From assembly GCA_030765065.1 (NCBI GenBank), contig CM060977.1:100395795-100459794 (forward strand): a stretch of 64,000 nt of DNA, written 5' to 3'. A model generated the notes under the pieces. The model did no database searches, had not been told where the DNA came from, and saw only the letters and a program-made list of their open reading frames with translations. The DNA is from Deroplatys truncata (Eukaryota; Arthropoda; Insecta; Mantodea; Mantidae). Made by a program: the position numbers and the translations under genes. Numbering within the stretch: position 1 is the stretch's first letter; the number at the start of each line of letters is the position of its first letter. This document shows positions 11,883 to 23,294 of the stretch, one piece after another.

Positions 11883-12092
11883 CTAAAGGCAAAGGTGATA
11901 GTCTAGACATTCTAAACACTCAATTATATAATCATATACATCACACAGAAAGAGACATGCATTATCACTAAAAAAACTAAACATCTCAACAATGTCTGAA
12001 TGATGTATTTTTATAAGTACAAGTTTTTGATATTTCAAAGTTCCTGTTAACCATGGCCGTAATTGATTAACACAATTTCTCGATCCTGTCAT
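11883..12092 (-). CDS. unrecognised 69-codon frame, left-arm copy
   Basis: This is the mirror of 19070-19279 with the same overlap to the zinc-finger gene. The reverse complement of AATAAA is at 11824-11829. It is best read as a likely 3' untranslated region with an incidental open frame. Confidence 0.2.
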   Translation of the reverse strand: MTGSRNCVNQLRPWLTGTLKYQKLVLIKIHHSDIVEMFSFFSDNACLFLCDVYDYIIECLECLDYHLCL

Positions 12093-12556
12093 GCTATAAC
12101 TTTAGAAGCTTTCAGCTTACTTATAATTTCTTCAATCTCTTGTGTGTGACTATTATTACCAGCACCCCTCGATGCAATTAGTAACCTCAATATATTTACT
12201 AGTCTATTCGGATTTTCAAGCGTTGATATCACTGAATCATCATCATATGAAGATTTCATATTCTCGCAACTTCCGATGTATCCAGATTTTTCACCAACAG
12301 TAGTCTCCAGTGAAGGACAGAGGCCTGATCCGGTATAACATTCCCCTCTATTCATCTTCGGATCTTCAAGTGCAGGAGAGAGAGTCGATTCAGCATAACA
12401 TGTTGCTCTATGAAACTTAAATCTTGACAAAGAACGATTCTTAAAAATCCGCCCGCATACACAGCATCTAATAACGCGTTTTCCTCCATGTGTAATGTAT
12501 GAAAAATCGAGTTTCTCATTCGTCAGTTGCACAGATTTTCTCGGGCAGTAGCTCAT
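12089..12556 (-). CDS. small C2HC zinc-finger-like protein, left-arm copy (155 aa)
   Basis: This is an open frame of 155 codons. Residues 31-53 form C31-x2-C34-G-R-x-F-x10-H49-x3-C53, close to the C2HC finger called zf-C2HC_2 (CxxCGRxF...H...C). Three degenerate ~20-residue repeats follow, with cores LSPALEDP (59-66), LCPSLETT (79-86) and VISTLENP (109-116); the first two each start with CYxxS. The C-terminus (about 118-155) is predicted helical, with LVNILRLLI and IEEIISKL segments that could dimerise. A pyrimidine-rich stretch ending in AG lies just upstream of the ATG, so the start may belong to a spliced exon. The whole protein is not recognised. It differs from the right-arm copy by one residue noticed, Leu43 here against Met43. 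A DNA- or RNA-binding role is inferred from the finger only. Confidence 0.6.
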   Translation of the reverse strand: MSYCPRKSVQLTNEKLDFSYITHGGKRVIRCCVCGRIFKNRSLSRFKFHRATCYAESTLSPALEDPKMNRGECYTGSGLCPSLETTVGEKSGYIGSCENMKSSYDDDSVISTLENPNRLVNILRLLIASRGAGNNSHTQEIEEIISKLKASKVIA

Positions 12557-13097
12557 GCTAAAACTAAAAGAAATTAAATGAATACGTGAATGCTAACGCT
12601 CGAAGGAATTAAAAGCGAATGAATGAATTCATAACACGCACCTATGTATATATCCAGGATGAGGACGACGGAGGGAATTGCGATCAATGCATAGCAGGGA
12701 GAAAGGATACTCTCTTGAAACATTAGTCATCTAGACAACTATTGTTCACGGAGCCTGTAGACGTCAGGTTGAATGGGACAGACCTCAGGTTCAAATCTTT
12801 AAGGGCACGGACCCAGCCTTTTGCCTGTCATGTATACTAAACCATCCTAACAGCGTAACATTACGTTACAACGACACGTAACCAGAACATGGCGAGTGCG
12901 AGCATGGAAAAAAGGATGCTCTCTGGGAACATTACTGGAAAAGGATGCTCTCTGGAAACACTAGTCATCCACACAACGGGTTGTCCCTAACATTTCCAGA
13001 TTTCGGGTCGTTCAACATCGTGACGCGCCCCTGTCATCTACATTTCGACGAAATTTTACCTCCTGAATTAAAGTTTGGTGATCTGTATAGACCTGTA
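12557..13097. repeat. left-arm segment with repeated GGATGCTCTC boxes
   Basis: A motif of about 35 bp, GGATgCTCTCtGgAACAtTAG followed by TCATCtAgACAAC, occurs near 12707, 12913 and 12945 and again at 9630 beyond the gene segment. Its copies therefore bracket the Myb/SANT and zinc-finger genes in direct orientation. A short cluster of GTAAC motifs lies at about 12855-12890. No gene is seen. The mirror segment is at about 18065-18605. Confidence 0.65.
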
Positions 13098-15390
13098 CAA
13101 CATGCATTACGCTATGTAACAGACTCATCACGTTATGTAACAACACGATCACGCTAGGTAACAACATGTTCACGCTATGTAACAACATGATCACGCTATG
13201 TAACAACATGATCACGCCATGTAACAACATGATCACGCTATGTAACAACATGATCACGCTATGTAACAACATGATCACGCTATGTAACAACATGACCACG
13301 CTATGTAACAAAACGATCAAGCTATGTAACAACTGATCACGCTATGTAACAACATGATCATGCTATGTAACAACCTGAGCACGCTATGTAACAACATGAT
13401 CACGCTATGTAACAAACTGAGTACGCTATGTAACAACATGATCACGCCATGTAACAACTGATCACGCTATGTAACAACATGATCACGCCATGTAACAACT
13501 GATCACGCTATGTAACAACATGCTCAAGCTATGTAACAACTGATCACGCTATGTAACAACACGATCACGCTATGTAACAACCTGATCAAGCTATGTAACA
13601 ACAGGATCACGCTATGTAACAACCTGAGTACGCTATGTAACAACATGATCACGCCATGTAACAACTGATCACGCTATGTAACAACATGCTCAAGCTATGT
13701 AACAACATGTTCACGCTATGTAACAACATGATCACGCTATGTAACAACATGTTCACGCTATGTAACAACATGATCACGCTATGTAACAACATGACCACAC
13801 TATGTAACAACATGATCACGCTATGTAACAAAACGATCAAGCTATGTAACAACACGATCACGCTATGTAACAACCTGATCAAGCTATGTAACAACTGATC
13901 ACGCTATGTAACAACCTGAGCACGCTATGTAACAACCTGATCACGCTATGTAACAACTGATCACGCTATGTAACAACATGCTCAAGCTATGTAACAACAT
14001 GATCACGCTATGTAACAACATGTTCACGCTATGTAACAACATGTTCACGCTATGTAACAACATGATCACGCTATGTAACAACATGACCACACTATGTAAC
14101 AACATGATCATGCTATGTAACAAAACGATCACGCTATGTAACAACATGATCACGCTATGTAACAAAACGATCAAGCTATGTAACAACCTGAGCACGCTAT
14201 GTAACAACATGTTCACGCTATGTAACAACATGATCACGTTATGTAACAACATGATCAAGCTATGTAACAACCTGAGCACGCTATGTAACAACATGATCAC
14301 GCTATGTAACAAAACGATCAAGCTATGTAACAACCTGAGCACGCTATGTAACAACATGTTCACGCTATGTAACAACATGAACACGCTATGTAACAATACG
14401 ATCACGCTATGTAACAATCTGATTACGCTATGTAACAACTGATCACGCTATGTAACAACATGATCACGCTATGTAACAACCTGAGCACGTTATGTAACAA
14501 CATGACTACGCTATGTAACAAAACGATCACGCTATGTAACAACTGATCACGCTATGTAACAACCTGAGCACGCTATGTAACAACATGACCACGCTATGTA
14601 ACAAAACGATCACGCTATGTAACAACTGATCACGCTATGTAACAAACTGAGCACGCTATGTAACAACCTGAGCACGCTATGTAACAATACGATCATGCTA
14701 TGTAACAACCTGATCACGCTATGTAACAACCTGATTACGCTATGTAACAACTGATCACGCTATGTAACAACATGATCACGCCATGTAACAACCTGAGCAC
14801 GCTATGTAACAACATGATCACGCTATGTAACAACATGAACACGCTATGTAACAATATGATCACGCTATGTAACAATCTGATTACTATGTAACAACGGATC
14901 ACGCTATGTAACAACATGATCACGGTATGTAACAACCTGAGCACGCTATGTAACATCATGATCACGCTATGTAACAACCTGATCACGCTATGTAACAACA
15001 TGCTCACGCTATGTAACAACTGATCACGCTATGTAACAACATGATCACGCTATGTAACAACCTGAGCACGCTATGTAACAACATGATCACGCTATGTAAC
15101 AACATGTTCACGCTATGTAACAACACGATCACGCTATGTAACAACACGATCACGCTATGTAACAACATGGACACGCTATGTAACAACATGAACACGCTAT
15201 GTAACAATACGATCAAGCTATGTAACAACCTGAGCACGCTATGTAACAACATGATCACGCTATGTAACAACATGAACACTCTATGTAACAACCTGAGCAT
15301 GCTATGTAACAACATGATCACGCTATGTAACAACCTAATCACGCTATGTAACATGATCACGCTATGTAACAACATGATCACGCTATGTAA
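13098..15390. repeat. 21 bp satellite-like array, left arm (~110 units)
   Basis: Tandem units of CTATGTAACAACATGATCACG, mostly 21 bp with some of 20 bp, run without interruption. Variation is concentrated in the TGATCA half (ATGTTCA, CTGAGCA, ACGATCA and so on), while TATGTAAC is almost invariant. The 21 bp period is a multiple of three, so long stop-free frames exist on both strands (LLHSVIM and TLCNNMI heptads). These are a by-product of the repeat and not good gene candidates. Confidence 0.97.
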
Positions 15391-15750
15391 ATAGGGTGGA
15401 CCATTTAAGTTGAGGCTATACAATATATCCAAAACTAAGCGTTGTAGAAAGAAATGTCTTTAATAAAACTTGATTGATATTATGGCGAAAGTAAATGCTG
15501 CTAGTCGTGTTTCGTTTGGAGGCCGTTATGAGGGTCATTTTGGGTCAATTTATTTTTTTAAATGGGAACCTACAATTAGGGTCCCATTTAAAAAGACCCT
15601 GAAATGACCCTCACTACGTCCTCCAAACGAAATACGGCTAGCAGCATTTACTTTCGCCATAATATCAATCAAGTTTATTAAAGACATTTCTTTCTACAAC
15701 GCTTAGTTTTGGATATATTGTATAGCCTCAACTTAAATGGTCCACCCTAT
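15391..15750. mobile_element. 360 bp hairpin at the palindrome axis, MITE-like
   Basis: This unique sequence folds on itself with ends ATAGGGTGGACCATTTAAGT and its complement. The left and right halves match for ~150 bp. They diverge only in the last ~35 bp around the axis, where the left half has a longer T-run. The outer ~58 bp of the right half is closely repeated at about 38957-39015, so it belongs to a dispersed family with such ends. It may be an old fold-back element from which the large palindrome grew, or it may have inserted at the axis. Superfamily is not assigned. Confidence 0.65.
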
Positions 15751-18064
15751 TTACATAGCGTGATCATGTTGTTACATAGCGTGATCATGTTACATAGCGT
15801 GATTAGGTTGTTACATAGCGTGATCATGTTGTTACATAGCATGCTCAGGTTGTTACATAGAGTGTTCATGTTGTTACATAGCGTGATCATGTTGTTACAT
15901 AGCGTGCTCAGGTTGTTACATAGCTTGATCGTATTGTTACATAGCGTGTTCATGTTGTTACATAGCGTGTCCATGTTGTTACATAGCGTGATCGTGTTGT
16001 TACATAGCGTGATCGTGTTGTTACATAGCGTGAACATGTTGTTACATAGCGTGATCATGTTGTTACATAGCGTGCTCAGGTTGTTACATAGCGTGATCAT
16101 GTTGTTACATAGCGTGATCAGTTGTTACATAGCGTGAGCATGTTGTTACATAGCGTGATCAGGTTGTTACATAGCGTGATCATGATGTTACATAGCGTGC
16201 TCAGGTTGTTACATACCGTGATCATGTTGTTACATAGCGTGATCCGTTGTTACATAGTAATCAGATTGTTACATAGCGTGATCATATTGTTACATAGCGT
16301 GTTCATGTTGTTACATAGCGTGATCATGTTGTTACATAGCGTGCTCAGGTTGTTACATGGCGTGATCATGTTGTTACATAGCGTGATCAGTTGTTACATA
16401 GCGTAATCAGGTTGTTACATAGCGTGATCAGGTTGTTACATAGCATGATCGTATTGTTACATAGCGTGCTCAGGTTGTTACATAGCGTGCTCAGTTTGTT
16501 ACATAGCGTGATCAGTTGTTACATAGCGTGATCGTTTTGTTACATAGCGTGGTCATGTTGTTACATAGCGTGCTCAGGTTGTTACATAGCGTGATCAGTT
16601 GTTACATAGCGTGATCGTTTTGTTACATAGCGTAGTCATGTTGTTACATAACGTGCTCAGGTTGTTACATAGCGTGATCATGTTGTTACATAGCGTGATC
16701 AGTTGTTACATAGCGTAATCAGATTGTTACATAGCGTGATCGTATTGTTACATAGCGTGTTCATGTTGTTACATAGCGTGAACATGTTGTTACATAGCGT
16801 GCTCAGGTTGTTACATAGCTTGATCGTTTTGTTACATAGCGTGATCATGTTGTTACATAGCGTGCTCAGGTTGTTACATAGCTTGATCATGTTGTTACAT
16901 AACGTGATCATGTTGTTACATAGCGTGAACATGTTGTTACATAGCGTGCTCAGGTTGTTACATAGCTTGATCGTTTTGTTACATAGCGTGATCATGTTGT
17001 TACATAGCGTGATCGTTTTGTTACATAGCATGATCATGTTGTTACATAGTGTGGTCATGTTGTTACATAGCGTGATCATGTTGTTACATAGCGTGAACAT
17101 GTTGTTACATAGCGTGAACATGTTGTTACATAGCGTGATCTTGTTGTTACATAGCTTGAGCATGTTGTTACATAGCGTGATCAGTTGTTACATAGCGTGA
17201 TCAGGTTGTTACATAGCGTGCTCAGGTTGTTACATAGCGTGATCAGTTGTTACATAGCTTGATCAGGTTGTTACATAGCGTGATCGTGTTGTTACATAGC
17301 TTGATCGTTTTGTTACATAGCGTGATCATGTTGTTACATAGTGTGGTCATGTTGTTACATAGCGTGATCATGTTGTTACATAGCGTGAACATGTTGTTAC
17401 ATAGCGTGATCATGTTGTTACATAGCGTGAACATGTTGTTACATAGCTTGAGCATGTTGTTACATAGCGTGATCAGTTGTTACATGGCGTGATCATGTTG
17501 TTACATAGCGTACTCAGGTTGTTACATAGCGTGATCCTGTTGTTACATAGCTTGATCAGGTTGTTACATAGCGTGATCGTGTTGTTACATAGCGTGATCA
17601 GTTGTTACATAGCTTGAGCATGTTGTTACATAGCGTGATCAGTTGTTACATGGCGTGATCATGTTGTTACATAGCGTGATCAGTTGTTACATGGCGTGAT
17701 CATGTTGTTACATAGCGTACTCAGTTTGTTACATAGCGTGATCATGTTGTTACATAGCGTGCTCAGGTTGTTACATAGCATGATCATGTTGTTACATAGC
17801 GTGATCAGTTGTTACATAGCTTGATCGTTTTGTTACATAGCGTGGTCATGTTGTTACATAGCGTGATCATGTTGTTACATAGCGTGATCATGTTGTTACA
17901 TAGCGTGATCATGTTGTTACATTGCGTGATCATGTTGTTACATAGCGTGATCATGTTGTTACATAGCGTGAACATGTTGTTACCTAGCGTGAACATGTTG
18001 TTACCTAGCGTGATCGTGTTGTTACATAACGTGATGAGTCTGTTACATAGCGTAATGCATGTTG
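15751..18064. repeat. 21 bp satellite-like array, right arm (~111 units)
   Basis: This is the reverse complement of the left array with the same order of variant units. It has one extra unit near 17980-18000 and a few substitutions (for example a TTGCG in place of the usual ATAGCG near 17920). The invariant core on this strand is GTTACATA. Confidence 0.97.
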
Positions 18065-18605
18065 TACAGGTCTATACAGATCACCAAACTTTAATTCAGG
18101 AGGTAAAATTTCGTCGAAATGTAGATGACAGGGGCGCGTCACGATGTTGAACGACCCGAAATCTGGAAATGTTAGGGACAACCCGTTGTGTGGATGACTA
18201 GTGTTTCCAGAGAGCATCCTTTTCCAGTAATGTTCCCAGAGAGCATCCTTTTTTCCATGCTCGCACTCGCCATGTTCTGGTTACGTGTCGTTGTAACGTA
18301 ATGTTACGCTGTTAGGATGGTTTAGTATACATGACAGGCAAAAGGCTGGGTCCGTGCCCTTAAAGATTTGAACCTGAGGTCTGTCCCATTCAACCTGACG
18401 TCTACAGGCTCCGTGAACAATAGTTGTCTAGATGACTAATGTTTCAAGAGAGTATCCTTTCTCCCTGCTATGCATTGATCGCAATTCCCTCCGTCGTCCT
18501 CATCCTGGATATATACATAGGTGCGTGTTATGAATTCATTCATTCGCTTTTAATTCCTTCGAGCGTTAGCATTCACGTATTCATTTAATTTCTTTTAGTT
18601 TTAGC
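18065..18605. repeat. right-arm segment with repeated GGATGCTCTC boxes (mirror)
   Basis: This is the reverse complement of 12557-13097. It is the presumed upstream region of the right-arm zinc-finger gene. Its last ~20 bases before the ATG are a pyrimidine tract ending in TTTTAG, which could be a splice acceptor. Confidence 0.6.
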
Positions 18606-19073
18606 ATGAGCTACTGCCCGAGAAAATCTGTGCAACTGACGAATGAGAAACTCGATTTTTCATACATTACACATGGAGGAAAACGCGTTATTAGATGCTG
18701 TGTATGCGGGCGGATTTTTAAGAATCGTTCTATGTCAAGATTTAAGTTTCATAGAGCAACATGTTATGCTGAATCGACTCTCTCTCCTGCACTTGAAGAT
18801 CCGAAGATGAATAGAGGGGAATGTTATACCGGATCAGGCCTCTGTCCTTCACTGGAGACTACTGTTGGTGAAAAATCTGGATACATCGGAAGTTGCGAGA
18901 ATATGAAATCTTCATATGATGATGATTCAGTGATATCAACGCTTGAAAATCCGAATAGACTAGTAAATATATTGAGGTTACTAATTGCATCGAGGGGTGC
19001 TGGTAATAATAGTCACACACAAGAGATTGAAGAAATTATAAGTAAGCTGAAAGCTTCTAAAGTTATAGCATGA
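18606..19073 (+). CDS. small C2HC zinc-finger-like protein, right-arm copy (155 aa)
   Basis: This is the mirror copy of 12089-12556, also fully open, with Met43 in place of Leu43. The candidate zinc ligands C31, C34, H49 and C53, the three ~20-residue repeats and the helical C-terminus are all retained. Both copies point away from the palindrome axis and have a 21 bp repeat array upstream. The stop codon overlaps the ATG of a following 69-codon frame (ATGA). A polyadenylation-type AATAAA lies at 19333-19338, about 260 bp after the stop. The open frame contrasts with the broken Myb/SANT gene beside it, which hints at some selection or recent origin. With only two near-identical copies this cannot be shown from the window alone. 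Confidence 0.6.
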   Translation: MSYCPRKSVQLTNEKLDFSYITHGGKRVIRCCVCGRIFKNRSMSRFKFHRATCYAESTLSPALEDPKMNRGECYTGSGLCPSLETTVGEKSGYIGSCENMKSSYDDDSVISTLENPNRLVNILRLLIASRGAGNNSHTQEIEEIISKLKASKVIA

Positions 19074-19279
19074 CAGGATCGAGAAATTGTGTTAATCAAT
19101 TACGGCCATGGTTAACAGGAACTTTGAAATATCAAAAACTTGTACTTATAAAAATACATCATTCAGACATTGTTGAGATGTTTAGTTTTTTTAGTGATAA
19201 TGCATGTCTCTTTCTGTGTGATGTATATGATTATATAATTGAGTGTTTAGAATGTCTAGACTATCACCTTTGCCTTTAG
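19070..19279 (+). CDS. unrecognised 69-codon frame overlapping the zinc-finger gene stop, right arm
   Basis: It begins at the ATGA overlap with the zinc-finger gene and ends in a Cys/Leu/Tyr-rich stretch with CLFLCDVYDYIIECLECLDY. No family is recognised. It may simply be 3' untranslated sequence; the AATAAA at 19333 fits one transcript covering both frames. The left arm has the same frame at 11883-12092 on the minus strand. Confidence 0.2.
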   Translation: MTGSRNCVNQLRPWLTGTLKYQKLVLIKIHHSDIVEMFSFFSDNACLFLCDVYDYIIECLECLDYHLCL

Positions 19280-19581
19280 GAAATATGTATGGTTGTTTTG
19301 TAAAGGAATGTAATAGGATAATGTTTATAAAAAATAAATGATGTCTGCATTACTTTTTGTAAAGTGATATGTTTTTTTACATGTATTCAGGTAAACTGAT
19401 TTTTAAAAATTGGTTTACATGAATGTTGTTTATCTTCTTTTTCTAATATTCTAAGTCCTTTTTATTTTTTTTGCGTAAATATCTTTTTCATGTCTATTTC
19501 TGCAATATTTCCCGAAAGTGTAATTCCATACTTTGAGTATGTGCAAATAAATGAAAGCGTAGTAGATCTGCTTAACAGTTT

Positions 19582-20352
19582 CTTTATCCATATTATTCCT
19601 TGCCTGTTTCATTACTTTTTTGTAATATATTTATGGTTGTATAAGTTATTAACAACGCTTAATTTTTCTGAGATTCTTTCATTTCTAGATCCAATTTCAA
19701 GATCTTCATTTTCACTGTGTACTCTTCTTCCAAACACTCAAGTCTCCTCTCATAAAAACCCTCCCTTATGCCATCTTTGTTCTTTTCAGGCAATGGAGTT
19801 GAAAGTTCTGTATGGGAACTGCAGACGCCACCTTTACACTTTCTCTTTCTTCAAATTCCTTACCTGTTATTAAAATTGCTGAAGGACATGTTGGACCTGG
19901 ATTTACTATTTCAATGTCCTTCACTGTGATGATTACTTCTGAATGGAATCCAACTTCATCATCAAACTCATTGGTGATTGAATAGAAGAGCAACAATTGT
20001 TATTTGGCTACTATTGTCTAAGAAAGGCGGTACATACATGCGCCTCCAGTTTTGTACAATCGTACCTTGTCAATGGTATTTGCTTGCTTCATTCTTTTCT
20101 TTATGTTCTCATAATATCATTTCAGGGATTTTCATTCACATAGGATGATCTTCCTAGAATTGTACTCATTTGCAATTTATTTCCTTGTCTCTTCCTTACG
20201 CTTAGCAGAGCTATCAGTCATTTTATTTTCAACACTAATTTGTGTTCTAAAACAATGTCGGGCATATATCTTTCTCTTCTTTCTTAAAATTTGCTGCCTG
20301 AGTCTTTTTATTACTTTCGTCCTTCTCCATTTTGCAATTTGTTTATGTATCA
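19582..20352 (-). pseudogene. Myb/SANT-like (zeste-type) DNA-binding protein, decayed, right arm
   Basis: This is the mirror copy of 10810-11580 on the minus strand, with the same order of motifs and the same breaks. It therefore decayed before the arms were duplicated, or the arms have been kept alike by gene conversion since. It lies tail-to-tail with the zinc-finger gene at 18606-19073. Confidence 0.7.
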
Positions 20353-20921
20353 GAGACAAATGAAAGTTGAATGGCATTAACAATTGTGAATTGATTCAAT
20401 ACAATTGCAGTGATCTTAGATTAGTGAATCATGAATAACGTTTATTTCTCAATACTCTGTACATAATTAAGTTATATACTTTTAGACTATAATAATATTT
20501 GAAAATATTAGGTTATTTACACTATAAATTCACTTCTTTGTTGTTTGCCTATACTAATCTATGGTCTCAGTACATACAACTCCTGGTTTTCTGTGTATCA
20601 ATGACCCTCTGTCTACTTGTTTATGTTTCATTATATATACCTTTATTTATTTATTTTTTTTATTAATGTGCCATATGTATGATTTCCTGTGTTACGTCTT
20701 GTTACGTGGTTACGTTAGATGATGATAGACAATGAGAAGATCCAGAACAAACAAGGTGGGAATAGGTTAGGACGTATACTTCACTGTAAACCGATATACT
20801 GTTTGTCCCTCTCCGTCTCGCGCACTACTGTTTAACAAATATAAAGTGTGTAAGGTTTAGAAAATAAGTATATAAAAGTATTGTAACGCTGGATGAGGAA
20901 AGTTTTATAATCGAATTACTC

Positions 20922-21539
20922 TCTATATTACAGTATAAACCTACATTCCACCTCCTTCAATCTCTGTCTATCCTTGTATCTCTCCCGTTTTCCATTTCTC
21001 CCATATAAACGTATACTCTAATCCTCAAACCATGTCTAGACTAGCACCTCTCGTATGCCCTACCGCTCTCATATAAATGCATTTTCCTCCTTGAAGACTC
21101 TCTCAATCTAGCACCTACCTTCGTTTTCCCTATATTTTCCCATATAGACGTATACTCTCTCATTCAGACCTTCCCGACTAGCCTAGCACTTCTCCTCATA
21201 TTCCCCTACCTCTCTCATATAAGATGCATTCCCTCATTCAACACCGTCTAGCCTAGCATCGACCCTCGTATTCCCTATCTCTCGCATATAAACGCCTACT
21301 CCATCATTCAAAACTCCTATCCTAATACCTCTCCTCGGTTTGCTATATCGCTCATATTCTACCCTTCAAGTCCTGTTTAGTATAGCATCTTTCCTTGTGT
21401 TCCCTATCTCTCTCGTATAAAGCATATCCCTCCCTCCTTTAGCATCTGACTAGCCTAGCATCAGCCCTGGTATTCCCTATCTCTCCCCTATAAATACTTC
21501 TATCTAGAGACCTAATGTTTCAGGAGAGCATCCTTTCCC
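20922..21539. repeat. degenerate ~70 bp tandem repeat, right arm (mirror copy)
   Basis: This is the reverse complement of 9623-10240, with the same order of diverged units. It separates the 415 bp array from the gene-bearing segment in the right arm. Confidence 0.8.
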
Positions 21540-21541
21540 CT

Positions 21542-23294
21542 ATAAAAGTTTATTTGGTGTCTTTATCTTAATTAGTTTAGGAGTTATTAAATTTATAATT
21601 AAATTACATTTTATCGGTATTCGAACCCTGGACACCAGAACCAATATTATTTACAATATTAGTTTGATATGTTTAAGGGTGCTGTATGCATTTACAGCAT
21701 CAATCTAAGTGATATATTCTAGAGTATAGAGAAAAATAAGTAAGTGATTGAAAGATCGGGATTCGAAGTAAGGACAGCTGATTGAAAATTATATACAGTA
21801 TTAATTGCCCCTCATAGGAGCTATCAATCATGCTTTGGTCAATTCCTCTACCTCTCTTAGTTTCTGAGATAATGACGGTTTAAACATTAGGCTCGAACCC
21901 AGAACGTCAGGTATCTAATTACACATCCACAAGATACTACCTAGTAACATAAACGCAATAAAGTTTATTTGGCGTCTTTATCTTAATTAGTTTAGGAGTT
22001 ATTAAATTTATAATTAAATTACATTTTATCGGTATTCGAACCCTGGACACCAGAAACAAAATTATTTACAATATTAGTTTGATATGTTTAAAGGTGCTGT
22101 ATGCAGTTACAGCATCAATCTAAGTGATATATTCTAGAGTATAGAGAAAAATAAGTAAGTGATTGAAAGATCGGGATTCGAAGTAAGGACAACTGATTGA
22201 AAATTATATACAGTATTAATTACCCCTCATAGGAGCTATCAATCATGCTTTGGTTCACTCGTCTACCTCTCTTAGTTTCTGAGATAATGACGATTTAAAA
22301 TTAGGCTCGAACCCAGAACGTCAGGTATCTAATTACACATCCACAAGATACTACCTAGTAACATAAACGCAATAAAGTTTATTTGGCGTCTTTATCTTAA
22401 TTAGTTTAGAAGTTATTAAATTTATAATTAAACTATATTTTATCGGTATTCGAACCCTGGACACCAGAAACAAAATTATTTACAATATTAGTTTGATATG
22501 TTTAAAGGTGCTGTATGCAGTTACAGCATCAATCTAAGTGATATATTCTAGAGTATAGAGAAAAATAAGTAAGTGATTGAAAGATCGGGATTCGAAGTAA
22601 GGACAACTGATTGAAAATTATATACAGTATTAATTACCCCTCATAGGAGCTATCAATCATGCTTTAGTTCACTCGTCTACCTCTCTTAGTTTCTGAGATA
22701 ATGACGATTTAAAATTAGGCTCGAACCCAGAACGTCAGGTATCTAATTACACATCCACAAGATAATACCTAATAACATAAAGGCAATAAAGTTTATTTGG
22801 CGTCTTTATCTTAATTAGTTTAGAAGTTATTAAATTTATAATTAAACTACATTTTATCGGTATTCGAACCCTGGACACCAGAAACAAAATTATTTACAAT
22901 ATTAGTTTGATATGTTTAAAGGTGCTGTATACAGTTACAGCATCAATCTAAGTGATATATTCTAGAGTATAGAGAAAAATAAGTATGTGATTGAAAGATC
23001 GGGATTCGAAGTAAGGACAACTGATTGAAAATTATATACCGTATTAATTACCCATCATAGGAGCTATCAATCATGCTTTGGTCAATTCCTCTACCTCTCT
23101 TAGTTTCTGAGATAATGACGATTTAAACATTAGGCTCGAACCCAGAACGTCAGGTATCTAATTACACCTCCACAAGATACTACCTAATAACATAAAGACA
23201 ATAAAGTTTATTTGGCGTCTTTATCTTAATTAGTTTAGGAGTTATTAAATTTATAATTAAATTACATTTTATCGGTATTCGAACCCTGGACACC
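21542..23294. repeat. ~415 bp tandem repeat, right arm (mirror copy)
   Basis: This is the reverse complement of the left-arm array with the same copy number, the same truncation point and the same unit-specific variants. Shared variants between arms, rather than within an arm, show that the arms were copied from one another after the array had formed. Confidence 0.92.

Noticed and set aside
13649-17492. Long open frames coding LLHSVIM or TLCNNMI heptads as genes
   Set aside because: They are produced by the 21 bp period on both strands and end wherever 20 bp units shift frame; no independent coding signal.
13098-18064. 21 bp arrays as a CRISPR array
   Set aside because: Units are contiguous with no unique spacers of constant length; the setting is an animal genome.
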